Shown: positions 1 to 8,976 of the stretch, one piece after another
Position numbering within the stretch: position 1 is the stretch's first letter
How the letters are laid out: each line of letters begins with the position of its first letter
Assembly: GCF_008806975.1 (NCBI RefSeq)
Contig: NZ_CP031728.1
Span: 5,001,501-5,065,500 of the forward strand
Length of the DNA: 64,000 nt
Direction of reading: 5' to 3'
From: Cellvibrio sp. KY-GH-1
Lineage (GTDB): Bacteria > Pseudomonadota > Gammaproteobacteria > Pseudomonadales > Cellvibrionaceae
Program-made: the position numbers and the translations under genes
The notes under the pieces: generated by a model
Database searches by the model: none
The model's input: the letters and a program-made list of their open reading frames with translations, nothing else
Told to the model about the DNA's origin: nothing

Positions 1-116
1 AACCCAAGTGAAAGTAAAACCGATAACGCGAGTGATTTGGTCTTGTGCATGATTGTGTCTTCCGTTAGTTGATAGTGAGTACAGTTTTTTTAATTTTCGA
101 ATTCACTCCGATGTGA

Positions 117-222
117 GTTTGGCGTTGCTGTGAGTGTTTTGAAACCGTAGAGTCAGGGATGACGAGACGGAGCTACATGGATGTATTTATGCGTTTTCAA
201 AACACTCACAGCAACGTCAAAC
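117..222. repeat. Long inverted repeat with conserved-looking loop
   Basis: Two 28-base arms (117-144 and 195-222) are complementary with only one G.U pair. They enclose a 50-base loop containing CATGGATGTATTTATGCG. From memory, similar loop wording occurs in intergenic repeats of several marine or polysaccharide-degrading gammaproteobacteria, so this is probably one copy of a dispersed repeat, not a gene. On RNA it would form a very stable hairpin on either strand. It lies about 165 bases beyond the stop of the first GH16 gene. Confidence 0.7.
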
Positions 223-245
223 GTGTTCGAAGCAGGTAACGCGAA

Positions 246-276
246 AAAACCGCCCGTAAAAATCACAGGCGGTTTT
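246..276. terminator. Bidirectional terminator-like hairpin
   Basis: Arms AAAACCGCC (246-254) and GGCGGTTTT (268-276) pair perfectly, with A-rich sequence before and T-rich sequence after, so the hairpin could end transcripts from either side. It probably serves an upstream plus-strand gene outside the window, and may also back up termination of the minus-strand GH16 gene. Confidence 0.7.
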
Positions 277-333
277 AGTTTAAAGTAATGACCGAATAAA
301 TTAATTTTTAAACTGGAATCGTTTTTTAATTGA

Positions 334-362
334 AGTCCGGGCGTCTCATTAACACCCGGACT
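334..362 (-). terminator. Hairpin just after the first GH16 gene
   Basis: AGTCCGGG (334-341) pairs with CCCGGACT (355-362). The hairpin starts 25 bases past the stop of the minus-strand GH16 gene. On the minus strand it is followed by mixed A/T sequence and not a clean T run, so it may be a weak terminator or a 3'-end stabilising structure. Confidence 0.5.
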
Positions 363-386
363 GTTCTTTAAATTCCGACCCAGGTA

Positions 387-3300
387 TTACAGTCCTGTCA
401 GTCGTACCTCCCAGATTGAATAACCCCATTGGTTGCCCGCACTGCGTGCAGTGCCGTAAATACGCACGTAGCGATAGTTGCCATTTAATGAAAGGGTGTC
501 GGTGCGATTGCCAAAGGTGCCATCGGATTTGCTCGCAATATCTGTCCAGTTGGCGTTGTCCGCGAAGTTAGGTGAATTGGAGCCTTGCACTTTGTAAACG
601 CCCGCGTTGGCTGCTTCCCAATCGATTGCAATACTGGTCAGTGTTTTTGCGCTGCCCAGATCCAACGTTAACCAGCTTGGATCAACCGCGTGTGCCGATT
701 CCCAACGAGTGACCGCGTTTTTATCAATCGCATTTGCTGCGGCAGTTAATGCGGTGCTTGCCGTTGCGCTAACAGGAGTTAATGGTCCCGCCGTAGCAAC
801 ACTGGATGCCGAGCTGCTGCTAGCGGCGGTACCTTGTGCGTAAACTTTCAATTCGAAAATCGAATAGCCCCAGGTATTGCCTGCACTGCGTGCAGTGGCA
901 TAAATGCGTACATAGCGATAGCTGCCGCTCACAGTGTGCGTATCAGTGCGATTGCCGAAGGCCGCGCCGGTAACGGTTTTTAACGTGGCCCAACTGGTGC
1001 CGTTGGTAGAGCCTTGCACTTCATAGTTAGCCGCGTTGGCTGCTTCCCAATCGATCACCACTTGCGTGAGATTGCGATTGGAACCGAGGTCCACCATCAA
1101 CCAGCTCGGGCTTACGCCGTGGTTGGATTCCCAACGAGTTGCCGCATTGCCATCGACCGCATTAGTTGCTGGCAACATATTGGTGCTGCCGGTTACCGGG
1201 CGACCTTGTGATACCAATACCGAAGCCGGTGCGCTTGAGCTGGCAACACTGGATGGTGTTGATGAAGGCGCGCTGGAGCTGGCTGCAGATGACTGCGGGT
1301 TGCCTGAACCGGTGAAGGACACGGCAATGGTGTGGCTCGCGGAAATCGCGTTGAAGCTGTAGCTGTTCAATGCGCCGAGTGAAACACCATCCACAATCAC
1401 ATTGGCTACTTGCTGGCCGGTTGGCGGCGTGAAGGTGTAAGTCGCCGAGTCGGTGTTGTTTTTGCTGTAGCGAATAGTGCCGGCCGGAGTGATGCTGCCT
1501 ACGCCATCCAGGTTGATGGTGTAAATGCGGTGCGGTTTTAAATCTACCGCCATCAATTGCACATCGGCCACTTCAACCACTTCACCCGCCGGTGGGCGGA
1601 ACCAGAAACGGAAGTTGCGCTCGTTGGCCGGTGGGAAAGCCGCGAAGTTGGTGAAACTTTCGTAGGTGCCATCGGTATTGCTGTTGGTCCAGTTAATCAG
1701 GGTGTTGTTGGCCGTGCCGTACTCTGCTTTGAACTGGGCAAGGCTGCGTGGCGATGATTTATCGCCTGCTACCAATACTTCTTTCACTTCGTAGTTAGGG
1801 TCGATCACTACGTTGACCCACAAGTCCTGACCATCCGCCACACCGGGTTTACCACTGGCTTTGTTGCCGGTTGAACCGTCAACTGCACGTGCCGCTGCGC
1901 CCCACCATTCAGTTTCCCAACCAGAGCTTGCGCCGGTGAAGTTGGTAGCGCTAATCGCCGGAACCAATGGATCACCTGAGCCGATATAGGCGATTTCACG
2001 GATGACAACATCGTCGATGTAAGTGGTCGCATTGCCCATGCCGCCGAACAGGAACGCCAGACGGCCGGGGTTATCGCCACCGGTGAAGTCAATATTGAAG
2101 CTGTAGTTGGCGTTAGTGGTTCCCAGCGCGACCGTTTGCAGCAGATAAGTACCGGCGCCGGACGGGTTCAACTGGTTTTCGGATAAGCGCAATTGGATGT
2201 TACGTGGCGATGCCGCGCGAGCGCGGAAGCTCACCTGGTAGCGATAATTACGCTTCAAGCCAAAGCCCTCGGTGTGCAGTTGGTAAGAACCTGAGCCAGT
2301 ACCTTGCGCGGCCGCTGTGACGCGGGCTTCACCGTTTACCACGGCATAGGCAGCGCCCGAGCCGTCATAGTTCTCACCCGTCCAGCCGGCCAAACCTCCG
2401 GCGAAGTTGCCGTTGCCTAACACATTGATAGAGCGATCCAACTGCGCGGTGCCCGCCGGTTTTGGATAGACATTAGCCACATCTTCAAAGGCTTTGAACT
2501 CCAACAGCCAGATTGGCTCGGCTTTATCGATACGGCCTTTGGTGACGAGTTTGATGTAGCGGTAAGTCTTGTTTACATCAAAGGTATGAGTTGCCCAGCC
2601 CACGGCTTGCTGATCCGAGCTGAGTAGGTATTCCCAGTTGCCAGACGAGGTTTTGCCGTAGATGTCGTAAGACTTGGGCAGGTTCCAGGCCCACTCGATC
2701 CAGAAATATTTAATCGGCTTGTCCATACCGTAATCGATGGTCACCGAGTGGTTATTGTCGTCGCGCGGGGTCGCCCACTTGGAACCGACATAACCGTCAG
2801 CAGCGTTTTTAGCGCTGTTATCGCGATAGGCGTTATCGCCTTCCTGCAAATAAGCATCAGCCGTTACCGACACCGGCGCCATCCAGCCTTTCAGTGAATA
2901 GAAACCCTTGGTGTTATTGGTGGGGCGGAAGAAACTGTATTTATTCTCGTCGGTGTACTTCTGCCAACTGTCAGTCGTCGGCAGCGGCCAGTGGGCCACA
3001 TAGTCGACCAGGAAGTCAGTACCGGCGCGGCCGATGTTGGTGTTCATGCTCGCGGTGTCTATGTACTCATACTCGGTTACGCCGCCGGTCACACGGGTGT
3101 AGCCGGTTTTGTTGGCGACGTTGGCATCGGTGCTGAACTTGTTGTAGTTACCCACATCTGGCCACTCCACATGGGTGATGGCGTGGTTGAGGATCATGCG
3201 CATAGGCGTGAGGTAGGGCCAGGGCTGGTCTCCGCGCTCGGCTTTGGTCCAGGTATAGGTTTTTACCCCATTGACGTAGTACTCAATATATTCCGGGGTT

Positions 3301-3986
3301 TTGATCACACCGTAGGTGACGTATTGGTTACTGGGGTTAACGCCCAATTGTGCGTAAGTCGTGTTGTTGGGATTGCCGCCGTAAGCCGGGTAGGGCGCCG
3401 ACCAGTGGGTTTGCGGTGCTTTGCTGGCATTGGCGCCGGTGAACTCGATAATGTCCAGTTCCTGACAGGCAGTCCAACCCACATCCGGGAAGTTTCCTAA
3501 CAACCACCAGGCCGGGAATTCGCCATTGCGCGCTGGTGGCATTTTGATGCGCGCTTCAAACTTGCCATAGGTGAAGGTGGCGGCGTCGGTTATCTGCGAT
3601 TCAATTCGGCCTGCGCGAATAAACAGGGGTTTGCCCTGGCCGGCGTTTCCGCCGTAGTAATCCTGGATTTGGCCATCCATATAACGGGCTTTGAGGTTGA
3701 GGGCTTTGCCGTCGCTAGCGCCGGCATCGTCTTGCCCGCTGCGAACCGTCCAATCGGCCGCTGGGTACTCAACGTCCTGATAATCCTGATCTTCACCATT
3801 CACAAAAATGTTCTTTTCGACCAGCCATTTGCTGCGGTCAATGCTATTGCCGTTGAACTGGTCAATGAAGTCAGCATTGGCGTTGGGGGTTGCCCACCAG
3901 GCATCGTTATAGGCGGTTTGGGCTTGCGCTCCCAAAGCACCCAGGCTTAACAGTGCCAGTGTGAGCGAGTTGATCTTGTAGTTCAT
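387..3986 (-). CDS. Secreted multimodular GH16 beta-glucanase (laminarinase-like) with CBM4 and CBM32 modules
   Basis: This 1199-residue secreted glycoside hydrolase is probably an endo-beta-1,3- or 1,3-1,4-glucanase. A type I signal peptide ends near residue 22 (AQA). The GH16 domain spans about 30-335 and carries ELDIIE, with E176 as predicted nucleophile and E181 as acid/base. This is the ExDxxE form of the laminarinase and agarase branches. After it come a discoidin-like domain (~365-500), a CBM4-like domain (~520-665), a second discoidin-like domain (~680-815), a small beta domain (~820-895) and a serine linker. Two CBM32-like modules (~921-1047 and ~1065-1199) end the protein. The start is supported by GGAGG about 6 bases upstream. 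The substrate is inferred; other GH16 activities such as agarase or porphyranase are possible. The last two modules closely match those of the neighbouring GH16 gene. Confidence 0.88.
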   Translation of the reverse strand: MNYKINSLTLALLSLGALGAQAQTAYNDAWWATPNANADFIDQFNGNSIDRSKWLVEKNIFVNGEDQDYQDVEYPAADWTVRSGQDDAGASDGKALNLKARYMDGQIQDYYGGNAGQGKPLFIRAGRIESQITDAATFTYGKFEARIKMPPARNGEFPAWWLLGNFPDVGWTACQELDIIEFTGANASKAPQTHWSAPYPAYGGNPNNTTYAQLGVNPSNQYVTYGVIKTPEYIEYYVNGVKTYTWTKAERGDQPWPYLTPMRMILNHAITHVEWPDVGNYNKFSTDANVANKTGYTRVTGGVTEYEYIDTASMNTNIGRAGTDFLVDYVAHWPLPTTDSWQKYTDENKYSFFRPTNNTKGFYSLKGWMAPVSVTADAYLQEGDNAYRDNSAKNAADGYVGSKWATPRDDNNHSVTIDYGMDKPIKYFWIEWAWNLPKSYDIYGKTSSGNWEYLLSSDQQAVGWATHTFDVNKTYRYIKLVTKGRIDKAEPIWLLEFKAFEDVANVYPKPAGTAQLDRSINVLGNGNFAGGLAGWTGENYDGSGAAYAVVNGEARVTAAAQGTGSGSYQLHTEGFGLKRNYRYQVSFRARAASPRNIQLRLSENQLNPSGAGTYLLQTVALGTTNANYSFNIDFTGGDNPGRLAFLFGGMGNATTYIDDVVIREIAYIGSGDPLVPAISATNFTGASSGWETEWWGAAARAVDGSTGNKASGKPGVADGQDLWVNVVIDPNYEVKEVLVAGDKSSPRSLAQFKAEYGTANNTLINWTNSNTDGTYESFTNFAAFPPANERNFRFWFRPPAGEVVEVADVQLMAVDLKPHRIYTINLDGVGSITPAGTIRYSKNNTDSATYTFTPPTGQQVANVIVDGVSLGALNSYSFNAISASHTIAVSFTGSGNPQSSAASSSAPSSTPSSVASSSAPASVLVSQGRPVTGSTNMLPATNAVDGNAATRWESNHGVSPSWLMVDLGSNRNLTQVVIDWEAANAANYEVQGSTNGTSWATLKTVTGAAFGNRTDTHTVSGSYRYVRIYATARSAGNTWGYSIFELKVYAQGTAASSSSASSVATAGPLTPVSATASTALTAAANAIDKNAVTRWESAHAVDPSWLTLDLGSAKTLTSIAIDWEAANAGVYKVQGSNSPNFADNANWTDIASKSDGTFGNRTDTLSLNGNYRYVRIYGTARSAGNQWGYSIWEVRLTGL

Positions 3987-4132
3987 AGTTCCTCCAGAGG
4001 AATTATTGTTTTCACAGGAGTGGTTAAAACCGTCTTGATGACGCTGGCTGGCGATCTCCCGATGCCTGCCGCTTGGCTTCCCTGGATGTAGCTGTGGTCT
4101 TGCGTTTTATTGGGTTTCTACAGGCGGGTGGT

Positions 4133-4172
4133 AAAAAAATCACCCGGCGTCGGCATTACCGATGCCGGGTGA
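4133..4172 (-). terminator. Rho-independent terminator of the second GH16 gene
   Basis: TCACCCGGC (4140-4148) pairs with GCCGGGTGA (4164-4172), with a further short internal pairing. On the minus strand the stem is followed by seven T residues (4133-4139). It lies about 80 bases past the stop of the second GH16 gene and upstream of the first one, so the two GH16 genes are probably separate transcripts. Confidence 0.85.
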
Positions 4173-4249
4173 AAAGCTTCATCCATACCCCCAGGGCGGA
4201 GGTTTGGATAGAGGGAGCCGTGGATTACCAACCCGACACTCGTGCCGCT

Positions 4250-7200
4250 TTACCAACCCAGCACACGGGCTTCCCAAATGGAGTATCCCCATTGGTTGGT
4301 GGCGCTGCGCTTGGTGCCGTAAATACGCAGGTAGCGATAGCTGCCGGAGATCGTCAGGGTGTCGGTACGATTGCCGAAGGCGCCGCCGGCTTTGCTGGCG
4401 AGGTTGGTCCAGTTGGCGTTGTCGTTCGATCCCTGTACCAGGTAATCCGCCGCGTTTGCTGCTTCCCAATCGATGGCAATACTGCTCAGGGTTTTGGCGC
4501 TGCCCAGATCCAGCACTAACCAGCTGGGGTCAAGGGCATGGGCGGATTCCCAGCGGGTGCCGCTGTTTTTATCAATCGCATTCGCCGCAGGTGTTAACGC
4601 CGTGCTGGCGCTGGCGCTCACAATATTCAGCTGACTAGCCGGACCTTGAGAGCTTGTTGAGGAGCTGCTAGACGATGAGCTGCTGGAGGCCGCGCTCTGG
4701 GCATAGACTTTCAATTCCCAGATCGAGTAACCCCAGGTATTACCTGCACTGCGCGCGGTGCCGTAAATACGTACATAGCGATAGCTGCCGGATACGGATT
4801 GTGTATCGGTACGTGTGCCAAATGCGCCACCAGTGACGGCTTTCAGTGTGGTCCAGCTGGTGCCGTTGTTGCTGCCTTGGATCTCATAGTTAGCGGCGTT
4901 AGCTGCCTCCCAATCGATCACGACTTGTGTCAGCGCTTTCTGGCTGCCCAGGTCGACCATGATCCAACTTGGGTCAATGGCATGGTTGGATTCCCAGCGA
5001 GTACCCGGGTTGCCATCAACCGCGTTGGTGGCTGGGGTGAGCGAGGTACTTGCAGTTGCCGGACGACCCTGCGAAACCAATACGGATGGGCAGTTGCTAC
5101 AACCGGCCACGCTGGAACTGCTGCTGGTAGCAACAGGGTTTGATGAGCGCGAGCTGCTGGTGATTGCAACTGAGCTGGAAATGCGTGAGCTGCTGATAAC
5201 TGCCACCGAACTTGCGCTGCTGCTTGGGATAACCACTTGCGATGAGCTACTTGAGGTTTGTGATGAAGAGTTACCGGAGGTTGCCGGCGCATCCTTGTTG
5301 TATTCCATCACGCGGAAGTTATCGAAGTAGTAGGTGCCGGTACTGGCCACGCCGGGGGTGATCAGGAATATCAACTGGTCGATACCGGTGAAAGGCGCAG
5401 AGGCTTTGTTATTCGCCCAATCGCCCAATGCCGCACGGAAGTTAAAGTTGAATTCCAGGGTTTCCCATTGTCCGGTTTTGGTGGTCTCGGTTTGGTAGAA
5501 GCTGTGGCGGCCCACTTGCCAATCTGCCGGAGTCACGGCGCTGACTTGCAACTCGTTTTCCAGGTTCAGGGAAATGATGGTGCCCACCGGTGCAGTGGTG
5601 TAAACATCCACTGCCACGCGCACCATCCCATGTTGTGCATCCAGTGCATCGGGAATACCGGTGATACCGTTGAAGGCGAGGGTGTCGTAGGTTGCACCGG
5701 CATCGCGGACATAGCGCAGCACATTCGCTGAGTTATTCACCGCATTAGGCGCCGGGTTGGCGACAGTAGTGCGTACACCGCTGGTGTAAGGAGCAGCCTT
5801 GATCGCGCCATTGCTGGTGCCGTCAAAGTTGGCGATGGTTTGCTTCACGCTGTAACCGTTGTCCGGCCAAACGATGCGGATGTTATCCATGTAGAAATCC
5901 GCCGGGCGATTGGAGCCGGCCTCTACCATCAATACCAGATTATCGGCTTGGCTAGCGGCGATCGCGGAATCGGGTGTGCCGGTAAAGCCCAGCTCAACGG
6001 TGTGCCACTCGCCGGCTTTACCGATGGTGCCGTTAAAGCGCGCCAGGCGACCGGTGTTGCCGTCCCAACTTGGGGTCACGCTCACCACCGCACTATTTTC
6101 CAGTCCGCCGCCGATCTCTTTACCCAGCAGGTTGGTTGCGGAACCAGGGTAGTAAACATCGGCAAAAATCTTGGCGCGACCGGAACGCAGCTCGCCCGCA
6201 TTCAGTTTGCCAAAGCCGGTCAACTTCAGGTTATCCCAGGTCTGGCTGGCGTCGCGCACATAGTGCAGAACCTTGCTGGAGGTATTAACCGCACCGGGCG
6301 CTGGGTTGTTAACAATTGCACCAGCACCAAGCGCTACGCCATTTTGCACGTGAGCGAGCCCTAACCCACTCTCGTAACCGGCGAGCAATTGGGTGCGCCC
6401 TTGTTCAATGGTGACTGGCTTGCTAACCGTCTTCAGGCTGCAACCGCTATTAAAGGTCACGTTGAAATTGCCGGAGCGCGCCGAATTACCAATAGACGCT
6501 ACGATTTCACGAGTGCCCTGGCCAGAAACAATGGTTACGCCGGCCGGAACTGACCAGTTGTAACTGGCAGAGGCGGGGCCATCGATGCGGTATTTTTTGT
6601 AGGTATCACCGCGGTAGACATAGGTATCGCCTTCCACCGACCAGCTAGCGTCGTTCTTGAATACCGCCACGTAATCCACTTGCATTAACTGCTCAGGGCC
6701 TTCGCTGCCGTTGGGGTTGCCGGCCAAAGAGCCACCCATCGCCAGATTCAAAATCACGTGGAAAGGCCGGTTGTAGAACGAGTTCCAGTTGGAACGAACG
6801 GGGGATGGGCCATCCAGTTTGCTGCGTGAGCTGGAGATTTTGGGCACACCGTCAATCGACCAAACCATGCGGTCCTCGTACCACTCAACGGCGTAGGTAT
6901 GGAAGTCGGTTTTGGTGCGGCCGGCTTCCGGGGTGATCAGGTTGTCGGGGTTCGGCCAGCCGGTGTTGCCGTTGTAGGGCCAGTAGGCACCGTAGTGAAG
7001 AGTGCCGAGGATATCTTCGCTGGTATTCACGGTTTCGAGGATGTCGATCTCGCCACCTTGTGGCCAGCCGTGGGAATCGCGCTGTTGTTCGCTGGTCAGC
7101 ATCCAGAATGCGGGCCAGGTGCCGGAAGCGCTAGGCGTTTTGATGCGGGCTTCGATTTTGCCGTAAGTCCAATCTTGTGCGTTTTTGGTCCGCAAACGGG

Positions 7201-7495
7201 CAGAGGTCCAGCTCTTGCCTTCGTAGGCTTCGCGAATCGCCTTGATATTTAGCAGACCGCCGCTAACCCACATATTCTGTGGACGGTCGGTGTAGTACTG
7301 GAGTTCGCCGTTGCCGCCGCCGTCACCATTTACTTCTTGCGACCAGTTGTTGCGATCGAGCGCGGTACCGTTAAAGTCATCGCGCCACACCTGGTTCCAA
7401 CCACAGGTTTGGGCGGCGCTGATTTGACTGATTAATAGGGCTCCTGCTGAAAGCAAGGTATACGGAATCAGGCCAATGCTGGCTAGTTTTTTCAT
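4250..7495 (-). CDS. Secreted multimodular GH16 beta-1,3-glucanase (laminarinase-like) with two CBM32 modules
   Basis: This is a secreted endo-beta-glucanase of family GH16. I chose the ATG at 7495 because GAGAGG sits 5-8 bases before it and the product then begins MKK with a normal signal peptide. An in-frame ATG at 7507 is possible but lies within the ribosome-binding region. Counted from 7507, the GH16 domain (~36-290) contains GEIDILE, with E153 as nucleophile and E158 as acid/base. A PKD-like domain (~295-375) and two tandem ~175-residue beta modules follow (~378-555 and ~560-735); both modules share an NPAPxAVN...VRDA pattern. Next come a long serine-rich linker (~740-804) and two CBM32-like modules (~805-940, ~960-1085). 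The GH16 domain resembles classic bacterial laminarinases, so beta-1,3-glucan is the likely substrate. It is divergent from the AraC-type regulator. Confidence 0.9.
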   Translation of the reverse strand: MKKLASIGLIPYTLLSAGALLISQISAAQTCGWNQVWRDDFNGTALDRNNWSQEVNGDGGGNGELQYYTDRPQNMWVSGGLLNIKAIREAYEGKSWTSARLRTKNAQDWTYGKIEARIKTPSASGTWPAFWMLTSEQQRDSHGWPQGGEIDILETVNTSEDILGTLHYGAYWPYNGNTGWPNPDNLITPEAGRTKTDFHTYAVEWYEDRMVWSIDGVPKISSSRSKLDGPSPVRSNWNSFYNRPFHVILNLAMGGSLAGNPNGSEGPEQLMQVDYVAVFKNDASWSVEGDTYVYRGDTYKKYRIDGPASASYNWSVPAGVTIVSGQGTREIVASIGNSARSGNFNVTFNSGCSLKTVSKPVTIEQGRTQLLAGYESGLGLAHVQNGVALGAGAIVNNPAPGAVNTSSKVLHYVRDASQTWDNLKLTGFGKLNAGELRSGRAKIFADVYYPGSATNLLGKEIGGGLENSAVVSVTPSWDGNTGRLARFNGTIGKAGEWHTVELGFTGTPDSAIAASQADNLVLMVEAGSNRPADFYMDNIRIVWPDNGYSVKQTIANFDGTSNGAIKAAPYTSGVRTTVANPAPNAVNNSANVLRYVRDAGATYDTLAFNGITGIPDALDAQHGMVRVAVDVYTTAPVGTIISLNLENELQVSAVTPADWQVGRHSFYQTETTKTGQWETLEFNFNFRAALGDWANNKASAPFTGIDQLIFLITPGVASTGTYYFDNFRVMEYNKDAPATSGNSSSQTSSSSSQVVIPSSSASSVAVISSSRISSSVAITSSSRSSNPVATSSSSSVAGCSNCPSVLVSQGRPATASTSLTPATNAVDGNPGTRWESNHAIDPSWIMVDLGSQKALTQVVIDWEAANAANYEIQGSNNGTSWTTLKAVTGGAFGTRTDTQSVSGSYRYVRIYGTARSAGNTWGYSIWELKVYAQSAASSSSSSSSSSTSSQGPASQLNIVSASASTALTPAANAIDKNSGTRWESAHALDPSWLVLDLGSAKTLSSIAIDWEAANAADYLVQGSNDNANWTNLASKAGGAFGNRTDTLTISGSYRYLRIYGTKRSATNQWGYSIWEARVLGW
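4253..5070. repeat. CBM32-pair coding segment shared with 390-1230
   Basis: The last two CBM32 modules of both GH16 genes are homologous at DNA level. A phrase close to GCTGCTTCCCAATCGAT recurs near 610, 1040, 4460 and 4905, and long stretches around it match. Within each gene the two modules are also related to each other. This suggests module duplication followed by exchange between the genes. The segment could support homologous recombination that deletes the DNA between the two copies. Confidence 0.7.
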
Positions 7496-7803
7496 ATTGC
7501 CTCTCATCTTTATTGTTAGATTTGTAGTTGTTAGTGGATGCGGTCATGCGCCGCATGCTGTGCACTATTTCATCGAAGGCTAGCGACGTGCCTCCTGTTT
7601 TTTGCAGAATGTAGAAAACTGAGAAGGCCCACTTACTGAAATAGCAAAGTGGGACATTGGGAGCTGCCAGTTTCGGTGGTAATTTAGTGACTAGTCGGGT
7701 CTCTCCAGTCTAATTACCCGATTCGGTTTCGTCCTTAAAACAAAATAATCCGGATTACCGATTAGTCGGATCACCGACCTGTCGGGCCAGGTGTATAAAA
7801 ATA
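7496..7803. promoter_or_regulatory. Divergent control region with several dyad repeats
   Basis: This 308-base gap separates the minus-strand GH16 gene from the plus-strand AraC-type gene. Near the regulator are three adjacent dyads: ATCCGGAT (7748-7755), CCGATTAGTCGG (7758-7769) and CCGACCTGTCGG (7774-7785). Further upstream, TCGGGT and ACCCGA form a wider pair around 7695-7722. Nearer the GH16 gene, CCCACTT (7628-7634) and AAGTGGG (7647-7653) are inverted around 12 bases. No clear -35/-10 pair was picked out for either gene. The dyads are candidate operators; the protein that binds them is unknown. Confidence 0.5.
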
Positions 7804-8976
7804 ATGAAAAGTCTACTACTCAACCTGCATGAAGTGGTCATAGCTCTGACCATTCTGGAAACCCTTATCCTCTGTGTTGTGCTGGGGATACTGCCGGGCG
7901 GGCGTCGTCAGCCGCGGCAACTACTGCAGGTGTTTTTCCTGCTCGTAGTGGGTGCCCTCTCCACCACGCTCGTGACCTGGAACGTCAGCTTTCAGGCTAT
8001 GTCCATCGCCAAATATCCCTGGGTGCCCGCATTGCTCTCTGCCTGCCTGATGTTGCAGGGGCCGGTACTTTATTTTTACCTGCGCTCTTTGGCTCACCCG
8101 GTTAATTTGCGCCGGTGGTCGCAGGCGGTTCACCTGGTTCCGGCCTTGGTGGCGGCGGCGGTGGTCGTTATTTATGACCTGAGTATTTACGACTGGATGC
8201 CTTGGCATTGGTCGCAGTTGGCGCCAGATGATCGCGCCGCCCTCGCATTTGTGTGGGCGTTGGTCAAGTGTTCACCATTGGGTTATGTGGTGGCTTGTCT
8301 GGTGACTGAAATTCGATTGCGCCGTCAGCTGCGACAAATCTATGCCAACCTGGCGGAATTTGAATTGCGCCTGGCCGATTTGGTGCTAGGTGGCTTTTTC
8401 CTATCCTGGATTTGGTCTTTCGTCACCTATTTCCTGGGTGAATACGTCAGCGCTGAAACCAATGACTTGTTAGGTACGATCAATGTTTACCTGACGGTCC
8501 TGCTCGTGAATGGCCTCTTTTTGTTCGGCTGGCGCAACGGCCGGCAGTTGTTGCCGGAACTGGTCGTGGTTGAAGAGCCGGGTAAAGACAGATTGCAGGA
8601 AATGCCCCAAATGGATGAAAAGCTGCAAGCCGTGGAAAACGGTATTCGCCAGCAGCGCTTGCACCTGGAAAGTCAAATCAACCTGGAGCGGTTTGCGGAA
8701 CAGATCGGGGTAAAGCCGCGCGAGCTATCCACCATTATTAACGACCATTACCAGCAGAATTTTTTCGAGTTCATTAACAGCCAGCGAGTGGAAGAAGCCA
8801 AACGGCTGTTGGCCTCCTCCGAATGTATGGGCGATACAGTGCTGGATATCCTCTACAAATCCGGCTTTAACAGCCAGTCGGCCTTTCACCGGTTTTTCAA
8901 ACGCATGGTGGGGATGACACCTTCGGAATACCGCAAGCAGGCGCAACGCGCGCTTGCGGCGGCCAATGTTAATTAA
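7804..8976 (+). CDS. Membrane-anchored AraC-family transcriptional regulator
   Basis: The 390-residue protein has about six to seven hydrophobic segments in residues 8-245, then a soluble linker and an AraC-type double helix-turn-helix domain (~285-385). The latter has the usual elements: a first helix pair around FAEQIGVKPRELS and the signature GFNSQSAFHRFFKRMVGMTPSEYR. Membrane-bound AraC proteins of this kind sense envelope or extracellular signals and act on nearby genes. Its position between GH16 and GH5 genes suggests control of glucan hydrolase expression. That is inference; no ligand domain is recognisable beyond the membrane part. Its 3' end overlaps the convergent small membrane-protein gene by 8 bases. 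Confidence 0.85.
   Translation: MKSLLLNLHEVVIALTILETLILCVVLGILPGGRRQPRQLLQVFFLLVVGALSTTLVTWNVSFQAMSIAKYPWVPALLSACLMLQGPVLYFYLRSLAHPVNLRRWSQAVHLVPALVAAAVVVIYDLSIYDWMPWHWSQLAPDDRAALAFVWALVKCSPLGYVVACLVTEIRLRRQLRQIYANLAEFELRLADLVLGGFFLSWIWSFVTYFLGEYVSAETNDLLGTINVYLTVLLVNGLFLFGWRNGRQLLPELVVVEEPGKDRLQEMPQMDEKLQAVENGIRQQRLHLESQINLERFAEQIGVKPRELSTIINDHYQQNFFEFINSQRVEEAKRLLASSECMGDTVLDILYKSGFNSQSAFHRFFKRMVGMTPSEYRKQAQRALAAANVN

Noticed and set aside
2991..3500. 169-codon frame opposite the first GH16 gene
   Set aside because: It is the antisense shadow of a coding sequence with a clear catalytic motif.
5090..5290. Repetitive serine-codon tract resembling a simple repeat or CRISPR-like array
   Set aside because: It codes for the poly-serine linker typical of Cellvibrio-type CAZymes; there are no regular spacers.
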